Source: Gnetum montanum (Eukaryota > Streptophyta > Gnetopsida > Gnetales > Gnetaceae). Taken from it: DNA of 47,991 nt. The stretch is taken from the NCBI GenBank assembly GCA_015680685.1, contig MNCI01006084.1, positions 1-47,991 of the forward strand, written 5' to 3'. Each line of letters opens with the position of its first letter. Within the stretch, counting starts at the first letter, position 1. A program made the position numbers and the translations under genes. Shown here piece by piece: positions 1 through 9,768 of the stretch. The notes under the pieces are model-generated. The model did no database searches, was not told where the DNA came from, and saw nothing but the letters and a program-made list of their open reading frames with translations.

Positions 1-525
1 TTTGAGGTAGGTTTTTTACTACCTCTTCTACATGTTGTGGAAAGCATATTGTATGACCTCTATATTTTAGTTGACCTCCATGAGCATATGTAACTTGAAT
101 TATGGGAATGATCCTTGTAATTAACATTTCTTCAATTCGGATTAACACTTGAAGTGCACATGGTTATTCTCCAAATCCATATTATGCAACATAGAAAAAC
201 ATTTAGGATAGTTCTCTCTTTTACATCTTTTACATTCAAATATGCTATTTTTCTTGGTACGTAACATTGCAATATTTTTTTCATTACATGTGTTACATTT
301 TAATTCATTTGTAATAGTTTGAAGACTATTTTGAAATCTTAATTGAGAATTTCTAATATTTTTTTTATCTTCATATTTAAAATTTTCTAAATTTTTTAAA
401 AGCATATTTCTTGCATGGTTTGGTTGACTTTGCATAATTTTCTTTAGTTTTTGTAAACTTATTTGATCATTAGAGTTTGCTAATGTGACATTATTTAGTT
501 TAATCCCTTCTCTTTGCATTGGCAT
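1..525 (-). pseudogene. Helitron-type replicase/helicase fragment, frameshifted, running off the left edge
   Basis: This is the N-terminal zinc-binding part of a Helitron rolling-circle replicase-helicase, read on the minus strand. The first frame (525 down to 142) carries paired cysteines CNTC and CKRC followed by FS..HNMD, the usual Cys-rich block before the Rep domain. Translation then stops. In another frame, from about 155 down to 1, the reading continues with LIRIEEMLI, TYAHGGQLKYRGH and FPQHVEEVV, which match the conserved L..iEEMLI / HGGQ..Y.GH / P..V stretch of Helitron proteins. The frame change lies near 154-159 and looks like a single-base indel. The rest of the protein, including the Rep HUH motif and the helicase, lies outside the window. 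The family call is recognition from motifs and no alignment was run. A cellular Pif1-type origin is less likely because this Cys-rich block is characteristic of Helitrons. Confidence 0.72.
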
Positions 526-835
526 AAAGGGTGAGTTGTTGTTAGTGTTAATTATTAGTTTTTGTCATTTTCTTATATTATATTTGTAATTTTTGTACGT
601 TTTCTTAATGCTTTTAGCTCTTCATTATTCATGCTATTTTTGTTTGTTTGTTTATATACATGAAAATACTCTATTCTTTTAGCAGACATAATATTATCTG
701 ATATTTGACTTTTACTATATTTATAATCTTGTCAAAGTAACACTATTATTTGTAATCATTTAAAATCACAATTCGATTCTAGTGAAAATATTTCTTTACT
801 ACATACCTAGTTTTCATTATATTGAATTGTCTTAT
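526..835. other. AT-rich stretch with no recognisable gene
   Basis: No coding similarity is visible. Just above 525 the frame of the Helitron fragment stays open for some codons with low-complexity Asn content, so the true start of that protein may lie here. The rest is AT-rich DNA leading into the inverted repeat. Confidence 0.4.
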
Positions 836-1565
836 CAATGAAATTGTTTTTTGAAAAGTTTGTGATCCAAATATAGGTAGCTCTAATAACTTATAGTACC
901 TGCAATATTTTACTGAGAAAATACTATATAATTACTTACATGACTACATGAACAACAAATATAGTGCATGTAAAATATATTTTAGTATTATATTCATAGG
1001 GATTAAAGACATATACGAGATTGAGTATGTGTAATTTATCATCATTAATGTTAAAAATTCATTAATATTTTTTCTTATTTTATCTTAGGTTGGATTGTTA
1101 AATGTTGAAGGTTATTATGACTTTTTGTTAACATTTTTAGNATTGGTACTATTTCCATACCAGAAACTTACTTATGAACTTTCTTCAACAGCCTTTGCAA
1201 AAAAGATATTACAATCTTGACTACTAATAAAACCATAATTCAAAGCATGATCTAAAAATGTTAACAAAAAGTCATAATAACCTTCAACATTTAACAACCC
1301 AACCTAAGATAAAATAAGAAAAAGTATTAACAAATTTTTAACATTAATGATGATAAATTACACATACTCAATCTTGTATATGTCTTTAATCCCTATGAAT
1401 GTGATTTCCATAATACTAAAATATATTTTACATGTAGTATATTTGTTGTTCATGTAGTCATGTAAGTAATTATATAGTATTTTCTCAGTAAAATATTGTA
1501 TATACTATAAGTTATTAGAGCTACCTGTATTTGGATCACAAACTTTTCAAAAAAAATTTCAGTGA
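836..1565. repeat. Large imperfect inverted repeat, arms about 305-316 bp
   Basis: The left arm (about 836-1140) and right arm (about 1250-1565) are reverse complements with scattered substitutions and small indels. For example, gactttttgttaacattttt near 1119 is matched by its complement near 1255, and tttgatccaaat-type sequence near 860 is matched near 1535. The spacer is about 105 bp. Single ambiguous bases (n) sit at 1141, directly inside the left arm, and at 1566, directly outside the right arm. The arms differ at many positions, so this is not a simple mirrored assembly of one read, but the placement of the n bases makes an assembly contribution possible. No coding sequence is seen in the arms. 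Confidence 0.8.
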
Positions 1566-1993
1566 NAATCATATGTAAAAGGTGAAGTTATATTATTTGT
1601 CTGCACATTGTTTTGCCAAAAGTAACTTATATCCCAGTTTTTTGTTGTATACACTACTTGATAAAAAGAAAATCCTAATGAATTGCAAGTGACATGTCTT
1701 GTTTCTATAGTGGAAAATATGTAATAACTCATGTTTTTCCAACCAAACTTGTCTATGTATATATTTTTCACTTTAGGATTTGTATAAAAGAAATAATCAC
1801 TATGATTTTCACCTTTAACAAAAGAGGAAGAATTTTCTATCATCACACATGGATTATGACCAAAATCTTTCCACCATTCAAACCATGCATTGTTGGGTAT
1901 ATTAAATGAATCAATCTTGATTTCATAATAGAAACATGAATTTCCAAATTTGTAAAATGGCCACAACCACAAATTATTTGTCACATTGCTCAT
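1559..1993 (-). pseudogene. Orphan ORF with a WFEWW motif, possibly a pararetrovirus-derived fragment
   Basis: This is an open frame of about 144 codons that begins at an ATG and runs into the n at 1566. It is rich in Trp, Tyr and Phe. The block WPFYKF (residues 11-16) is followed 26 residues later by WFEWWKDFG (37-45). The pararetroviral ORF3 at 21632-22366 has WPRFK followed 29 residues later by FWEWW, with a Tyr/Ile-rich stretch between in both. That resemblance is the only clue to identity, and homology is inferred, not shown. An in-frame stop lies just upstream of the ATG. No RT, protease or coat remnant was recognised beside it. It could instead be an unrelated plant hypothetical protein fragment. 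Confidence 0.4.
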
Positions 1994-3318
1994 GTTCTAA
2001 ATTTGAACATATACTTTGTGGCAATGATTTCTTGATAAATTGACTTGCTCACCCTTATATATTGCATTCTAGTGACACAACATGGATTCATAGACAAAGT
2101 TTCTGAAGGTAGTTTCATATCATTAAGAATGAGCTTTCATTACAACTGGTAGCATGCATTCATCTATATCTTCACTATCACAATTCATTAGGAGATGGGA
2201 AGATCACTCTTGCCAACCTTCCCTAATCAGACGTGATCTCATTTTATCCTTTTTTTTCCCAAGCTATCCTTTTGTTTTTAAGTGAATAAGCCAACACCAA
2301 AAGTAGTCCTCCAAGCGTCAGAAAGAGCGCAATTACAAATAGGATGCAATGGACACAGACTACAATATTTCATGCAAAGGACATTTAAATTTGCATCACA
2401 TAAACAATTTTGTTAGAATTTACTTTATGCTAATTGTGAAAAATATAAACAGGTGTTTTGAAATAGTTTGTTTGGTCCTGAAGCAAGGCCACAATAGTGT
2501 TGTGCATGGCTTGGTGTTGCAAGTATTTTCCTTGATAACACTGCTATTGGTGTGTTTGACGAGGTAAGGTGCCAATGTAAATGTTTGGCTTATGTGGCCA
2601 AGATTATCTTTGTAATTCTCTTTATGTTGTTGTGCAACTGATTCAAATAACAAAAGTGTTTAGAAAACAAGGTGAATATGCCAAAAAACATAAGACTATG
2701 CAAGGACATTGATGACATTTTTCTACTTTATTCATTTCAAATTGGTAACGTGTAATGAAAACTTGTGTTTGTAGGCCCACCCATATTTTTATAATCAAAG
2801 TGTTTACACACGACTCAATTTTTAGTGAACATACATAAAATTAATACTTTGTACATACAAATGAACATATTCTAAGTTGACAAATTAAAACTTGGATGTG
2901 ATAATCAACCCTCCTTAGGTTTTGTTCATCCTCGAACGAGTCCATGTTCTCTATCTTTTTCTAGCTCCAATGCTTTCTTTCATGATTTTGTGCTCCAATA
3001 ATTTGATTTCTTCTTTGAACTTGAAGTTATTTCTTGTTTATTCTGCAAATAAAATATATGTGAGAAAAATATATAGAAAATTAAATATTACTTTCTTGAT
3101 ACTTACTTCGTTTTCTAAGATAATCACAAAAGGTGAATTAGAGATTTATCAACCACTAATCACTAGTCCTAACCAAGATCATACAAAGTGCAACTTGGAT
3201 CTAGTTACCCAAGTGAAGGTAGGGCAAATTCTTTATCCCTTATTTTTATTATCATAAATATTTTACTTATTTAATTGAAATATAAACTAAAAAATGAATA
3301 AATAATAAGTTTAATTAA
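1994..3318. other. Intergenic AT-rich DNA, nothing recognised
   Basis: Short open frames on both strands (for example near 2350-2650 and 2920-3260) show no motif and overlap one another in antisense. No repeat or RNA gene was recognised. Confidence 0.4.
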
Positions 3319-4239
3319 TTAAAAATAAGAGTGAGATACTTCTTTATCTTGATTAACCTTATGAACTAATGTGAGTAATTGTAATTCTACCATAAGTATT
3401 ATGTGATCGGATGGCCTTGTTCGGGATGTCAAGGCTTGATTCTTCTCAACTTCTTCTTTAGAAATTAACTCTAGTAACTTATTAACTTGAAAGAATTGGG
3501 CATCGTACCAAATATAATCCAAAGTCTCAATCAAGACTGTTGTTGACCCATCTTCATTAATCATTGTAGAGTAATTTGTAAACTGTGGTTCTTGATGAGT
3601 GCTATCCATCAACATCATCTGTTCTTGAATTCTAGAGTTTGATTTATCTACTAAAGATTCAAAGTAACCAGAATATGCACTAGCTAATGGAAGTGAATGT
3701 TGAATTGATGGAAACATCTTTTTCAAGTTAGGTTCATCTTCCAAATATTTCTTTACATATCCATATTTTGAGAATTGATAAATGCTACTTCCAATTTTTG
3801 CATTGAAGTCTCCACAAAGAATAAATGGAACTAGACCTGTATAACTTAGTAATAACTCATTCTTCAAACTTTCTTCTATTTGCTCAATAAAATATGCTCC
3901 TTGACATAGTCTAACATTTGAACATATTAGTTTGGCAATCAAATGTGTGTTAACCATGCATACACATCTTTCTGATAGATGAACTTTTAGAATCATTGCC
4001 AAGACTATGTGATTTTTCCAAAATCTTGATTGTTCTTTCTTTCCCATTACTTGAAGTTCTAGAATTTCAAAAGTCATATTTTCTAAACTCTATTCAAATC
4101 TTTGTATGAATTCAAACTTGTATTCTTTATAAAAGATCGCACAAGCATCCATGTTGTCATTTTTGCAATATGCTAATATGTATGACTCAAAAGAAGAACT
4201 TCCACGAGTACCTTTTTGCTTATAGANTTGATGGTTGAA
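3319..4239 (-). pseudogene. CCR4-like deadenylase (endonuclease/exonuclease/phosphatase fold) pseudogene
   Basis: CCR4-type proteins remove mRNA poly(A) tails as the nuclease of the CCR4-NOT complex. The open part (4077-3319, 252 codons) carries the domain's C-terminal motifs in order: MVNTHL (residues 42-47), CGDFNAK (about 87-93), FTNYS, LDYIWYDAQF and SDHI. The catalytic Asn, Asp, Asp and His positions are therefore still present. Upstream in the same frame, across an in-frame TAG near 4092-4094, coding resumes with YKQKGTRG and DACAIFYKEYKF. This corresponds to the family's yk.Ktr...DGCAIFyk..kF, so the TAG interrupts a once-longer protein. No similarity was found above about 4239, where a single n (4227) also occurs. 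The N-terminal part with the first catalytic Glu is missing. No intron is visible in the preserved part, which fits a retrocopy or a gene fragment captured by a transposon. It is probably non-functional. Confidence 0.72.
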
Positions 4240-5269
4240 GATTATTCTGTTTCTTCAACTAATTCTCCAACTAACACATTTACCAATCATTAACTAATAC
4301 ATTGATTGATAATTAACTACATAAATTGAATAACTACATTATCTATTTTTATAATTACATTATCTAATTTTAGTAATATTTAATGACATTAGATAATTTT
4401 AGCAATATGTAACTATATTATTTAATTCTTAATATCCTTTCTACCCCCCTAACAACACTAACTGTAACAGTGTAATTAATGACATGCCATAGTAATCTTA
4501 AGACTATTTGTAAGGGTTATGCACTAAATCTTAAAGCCCAATAGGTTGAATTTATGATATCATCAAATTATCAGGTGCTTGAATGATAAATCCAACCTCA
4601 CCATTGAGTTAAAAAGGGTGAAAAATGTTGAAAATGACTATTCATATGTTGAAAATGGATCTTGTATGCTTAAGTGATGCCAAAATTAAACTTTTGAGGA
4701 TCCAGAGGCACTATATCGGTTAAGGAGTAAAAACTAATTTTCAGGGTTCCTGGGACAAATCTAACTTCAACATTGGGTTCAGAAGATTGAAATCTATAGA
4801 AAACTACTCTTCATTCATTGAAAAGAGCTTCTGAAATCAAAAGTTATGGCTTCTAGAGTCTAAGACCTTTGGCACAAAAAACAAGACTTCCCAAGAGGTT
4901 ACCCATCCTAGTTCTACTCTAAGGCTAACATGCTTAATTATAGAGTTTTTATCCCCTTTGTTATCAAGGTGTCAATTTGAATTTTCTAAAAAAAATTGTG
5001 CACATTCTTAATTTAAATTAATAATTAATGACAAAAAATTTTAAAATTTTTTCATTACTTAATAGGAATGTTAAAATTCCCATCAATTGTCAAAAAATTT
5101 CACTATGTAGGTGATAGCCATTTTAGGGTGCACACGGATCTCTTTTAGGTTGGTTCAGCCAATCTCAAGGTTCATGTGGCCCTATTATGGGTCGGTGTAG
5201 CCCATGTCAAGGCCTGCACATGGCCCATCACTGCACTTGCGTGGTAGAGAGATGGTTTGTGGCAGTTTC
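4240..5269. other. AT-rich intergenic DNA
   Basis: No coding similarity is seen. Composition becomes more GC-rich from about 5100, leading into the repeat at 5270. Confidence 0.4.
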
Positions 5270-5515
5270 CAAAGAGGTGGTTTTCAGTGGTGTTGGAGCT
5301 AGTTTTCGATGTAAAAGGTGGTTTTTGGCAATGCTGGAGCTGATTTTTGGTAGTGCTGGTGTCTATTTTTGATGGTGTTGGAGTCGATTTTTAGTGATGC
5401 CAGAGGTGGTTTTTTGGTGATGCTGGAGGTAGTTTTTGATAGTGCTAGAGGTTATTTATAGCAATGCTAGAGGTGGTTTTTGATAATGCTAGAGGCAATT
5501 TGTAGTGGCATAGGA
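5270..5515. repeat. Degenerate minisatellite, unit about 24-30 bp
   Basis: The phrase ggtggtttttggtgatgctg and its variants recur about eight times (gttttcagtggtgttggagc, tttttggcaatgctggagc, tttttggtagtgctggtg and so on). Unit length varies and most copies differ. A short open frame at 5187-5372 results from the repeat and is not considered a gene. Confidence 0.7.
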
Positions 5516-6211
5516 GAAGGTTTATGATGGTGTCAACTGGTAGTAGTGGCGTAGTCAATGATGGCTACGAAAAACATGCCAAGGGTTTCAAGGCAGACAA
5601 TAAGTAGGTGGTAGTAGCATCCTAGCCAGGCGAGGCACATGGTAGTGGAATTTGTATGGGGTAGCACAATCTACATGAGGCCTATGTAGGGACCAATGGC
5701 AAATGGCAAATAGTGCAGCGGGAGTGATGTAGCAACAAATTAGCATGCACTAGCTAAGAGCGTAGGAAGCAAAGGTTTTGGTTTTGGCTATGCATGGAGG
5801 TGGTAGTGTGGCAAGAGTGGTAATGATGAAGTAGTAGGTAGCATGATGCATGGTAGGCTACTATTTCCGATTAGGCCATGGTAGCATAGAGAAACCATAG
5901 GCAATGTGCAAGAGGCAAGCTAGCCTCCTTTCCAACCCCACTTAGGGTTGGTCGTAGTGCTACACTGTAGGCCCAACTGTTGTCAACCACTAGCTGACCT
6001 CCAAGCTTTGCCACAACTAGTAGTAAGGCCGGTCATGGCCTATATATATAACTAAAACTAAGTTGAGACTTGGGGTCAAACCCACGACATGTCGGTCATT
6101 TTTTTCATTTCTTTTTAAATAAATAATAATATTTTTTACTTATATTATTATTTTGGGACATATGATCAAACCCATGACCTCCTGTTTGATAAGTATTTTA
6201 TATATATTTTA
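5516..6211. other. G-rich low-complexity intergenic DNA
   Basis: Continuation of composition rich in ggtagtgg-like words, gradually decaying. No gene is seen. Confidence 0.35.
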
Positions 6212-6249
6212 AATAATAATAATAATAATAATAATTATTATTATTATTT
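6212..6249. repeat. AAT/ATT microsatellite with a self-complementary switch
   Basis: About eight AAT repeats are followed directly by about five ATT repeats, so the two halves can pair as a hairpin. This is a common product of slippage in AT-rich plant DNA. Confidence 0.9.
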
Positions 6250-9200
6250 GATATTATTTTGATGCTCGTATGACAAGAAACTTTGAATATCAATATCTCC
6301 AAAATTGTAAGTCCGATCGAGATGAAATTTGAACCATTGGAATCATCTCAATGAGTATTGTGAATTGGGCATAGTTTTAGGGTTTAAAAATAAATTTGGT
6401 TTTTCAAGAATTAAAAGGACCAAACTAGCCTATTTTTTTAAATTGACATTTTGAAGCTAACATATGGTAACTTCGAATCTTCTAGATTACTTGCATAGTG
6501 AATTTCAACAAAATAATATTAATTTAGGTCATGGTTACTAACTTTCTGGAAAGAAATTTAACAATGACCCTAATTAATTAATAATTATAGTATTAAGATG
6601 GGTAAGAGTTGACTAGAGCGATGTATCATTGTCATACCAACATCTTTTGTAATTGATGAATCTTAATGAGGTGTGACTAAATCTTCATCAGTTAATAATA
6701 TTCATGAAAGAATTTTGTTGGTTGCTAGGATCTAGATGCTTGATCCCTTGTTCATGAAATTAATGAAAAGGTATCTTCTGACTTACATCACAAACATATG
6801 GTGCATTCGATGATGATCAATGACTTTTCCTATGTTGTGGCTTCAAGGTTCATCATCAGGTTCATGTTGTAGTTAGCCCATGGTTCTAAATGGCCCTTGG
6901 GTTGTAGTTTAGTCTAATACCAATTGTGACATCCTGTCCTTGGATGTCATGGCAAATGTTAATATACGATATATTAGACATTATGCGTATAAAGAAAATA
7001 TACCAAATGCAAAATATATGCAATATTTGACATTATGTATAAAGGAAATAATAGGAAAAATGAAAAAAGAGAAAGAAAATAATGCTTTATTGATATGGAA
7101 TAGTGTATCCAAATCATGATCAAAGAGTGTTTCGTGGGGTTTTCTTCCTTTGGCATCTATCTCTTAGAGGCAATTCAGCACTATCGCCATGGTTAGGCCT
7201 ATATCTCAGCCAAAAGGCATGGCTAGTCCACTTCATGTCCCACTTCACCCAACTTCCCATGACTTGCCTATATTGGCTCCACCACTCCATGTTGGCATGA
7301 CCTCTAACCCTAGGTATAAATGCCTTAGGTCAAACCCCCAAAGGTTACCTTAAGAGACATGTCTGTTATTACAACATGCCCTTTTGAGTCTTAATTACAA
7401 CTACCCTTTTGGCTCTTGTTAAGATAATAATAACACTTGTTATGAAGAAACACCATCTTCATTAGGCAACAACACCATTTGGGAATGGGGATGTGATAAT
7501 AGTCCTTTTAAAGTTCATAATTTTTGGGGAAATGATACGTATTTTTTGCATGACCTAATAGCTTTTGCCAGAACAAGTTGCTATTTGTATAAATAATGTA
7601 AATTAGGTTGTGATACTATCTAGCAAAGCAATAAAGAATATGATAGATTTTGCTTACCTAGGACATGAGAATGATGATAAGTAAGAATCAAGAATACCTA
7701 GATCATAAATTTGGTGTGTCTTGTAAGCCTAGCAAACAAACAATGCTATCAACATATATATGGTTTTGCATCATGTGATTGGCTATTGGGCAGCCTAGGG
7801 CAAACTAACAACATTGTAGTGCCCTCCAAGTAAATAGATCTTAAGCAATAGGGAAATTGTTGTGACCCACAAATACTATGATGTGGGGTAACATTGAAGC
7901 TTTTTTGTTCATATATGTAGGAAATGCTATCTTTACAGATTTCTGTGCTAGTGTGGCTTGTAATAGAGCTAATAATGAATGAGCACTTGAATTCATGCCA
8001 AGCTACCATTCATTTTTGGATGGCCCAAAGTAAAAGAATTGATAGGAAAGAGTGATCAGATGAGAGTCATCGAAGAGACTAGTCCATGAACTTATCACAT
8101 CCCATCCCTCCCCTAAATCCATTAGATAATTCATTCATTCATTGATGACTAGTTCACCTTTTTTTCTTGGAGTAAAATCATTTCTACATAAGTTTCACAG
8201 CCCAACTCTCATGCTTATGTATGCACTGCTAACTAATGTGACAACAAAGTACTACTAATGGTAACATGGCTAAGATATTTTTAGATTGGCAGGTTGTTTG
8301 CCAAAAGGTAAGAGAGAAGGTAGGCTACAAAAATACAATCTATGCAGCTATTCATGTGTAGTGTAGTAGCAAAAGACTACAATAGTTCTGGTAGATGTTG
8401 ATGCATCCATCCATAAAAATTGATCACTCAAAAAATGCATGAATGAATAGGCAAACCAACAAAGAAGGAACTATCTTTTGCAATGGCTACCCACCTTTGA
8501 CACCTATTCTTCTTGTCATATGAGTGTGGGATAGCATCAATGATATAGAACAACAAAAAGAAATAAACCTTAAGAATGATGATAGTCTAATATTTTACTT
8601 TAAAATTGTATATCAAGGTAAGCCGTTTTTAATCCAATCTATACATTCAAAGCAAGTTTCTAAAGAAACCTTTGAAAATATGCATAAACAATATACACTT
8701 AAGTTTGTTATATAAAAGCGTAACATTTCCACAAAAAATAATGAAGCCAAACATGTCTTCATATGCAAGTATTGTATGCAAGATGGTACACATGTCATGT
8801 CTACCAAATAAAGATAATATTCATCAAGAAATCTTCTTAATAAAGATAAGATTCCTATGGAAATCTTATCAACAAAGATTAGATTCATCCAATCAAGCAA
8901 GCAGCAGCTTACAAAATACTTGCTAATACATGAAAATCTAGGTTACATTTTCTTAGAATTTCTAATATTTCTTAGAGCTTGGCAGATATGACAAAGCCTC
9001 ATTAGCTAGTTTTACTTCTAGCTCTACTGGTTGTGGGTTTGTTGTTTATAGGAGAAGTCATGGCAAGGAAGGGCAAGGTCTATGACAGAGGATAGGATTG
9101 CAAATGAGTGTACTTTCCTTGACAACTATAAACAAATTGAGGAAGTGTCTTCATGTTCCTTAACCACCATGCATGTTCATGTATGATAGTATGCATATGC

Positions 9201-9378
9201 ATCATGCCTAAACTTGAACGCTTCACCTCTTACTTGATGTTTGAAATTCATACCACTATGCTATTTGGCTGGATGAGGATGAGATCATTTTTTATTTTAT
9301 TTAAACAAGTGTCTCTGGGTTCCACCCTTTCATGTCAAACATATTCATCCATAATTAGGTTATCATAGCTCCCATTTT
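6250..9378. other. Intergenic DNA without recognisable genes
   Basis: Short open frames here (for example 7103-7300, 7749-8009 and 8524-8926) overlap in antisense and carry no motif. The word gtgacatcctgtccttggatgtca near 6927-6950 is a small palindrome. No RNA gene was recognised. Confidence 0.4.
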
Positions 9379-9591
9379 GAGATGGCAACATGTTGATTAA
9401 CTAATAAAACACCTTTCTATTAGGGACTCTAATATCACATCTACGATATATTTTCTAGAAGGACTACAATATTTTTTTGTTAGGGACTATGATATCGCAT
9501 CTATAATATGTGTGATATCATAATTATAGATGCAATATCATAGTCCCTAATAGAAATGTATTTCATTAGTTATTCAACATGTTGCCATCTC
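9379..9591. mobile_element. Foldback/MITE-like element
   Basis: The outer arms (gagatggcaacatgttg at 9379 and its complement ending at 9591) continue inward through ctttctattagggact. A second, tighter hairpin lies inside: 9480-9505 pairs with 9525-9550 over 26 bp with one mismatch. The left arm thus contains the ttagggact...catcta segment twice. There is no coding capacity. The size and terminal inversion suggest a short non-autonomous foldback element. A target duplication could not be assigned with confidence. Confidence 0.62.
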
Positions 9592-9768
9592 ATCGAAGAT
9601 GTGCTCCCTTTGATGAGTTAACTATGTGTGGGATGCATGTGTCATTGATTGAACAATGCTTTGATTCTTAGGTGAAGGTGATTCCCAAGCCCCTTACCTA
9701 GGGTTAGTCATTTAGTTATCATCTCATCAAAGATGTGTTTCCTTTGACGAGTCAACTATGTGTGTTCC
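9584..9768 (+). repeat. Direct repeat of about 47 bp, two copies 134 bp apart
   Basis: The segment ccatctcatcgaagatgtg...gttaactatgtgtg (from 9586) recurs from 9720 with several transitions. The first copy overlaps the right end of the foldback element. Confidence 0.7.

Noticed and set aside
1694-1909. 71-codon plus-strand open frame
   Set aside because: It is antisense to the Trp-rich ORF at 1559-1993 and shows no features.
5187-5372. 61-codon open frame
   Set aside because: It consists mostly of minisatellite sequence and has no homology signal.
8524-8926. Overlapping open frames on both strands
   Set aside because: No motif, no codon pattern and mutual antisense overlap in AT-rich DNA.
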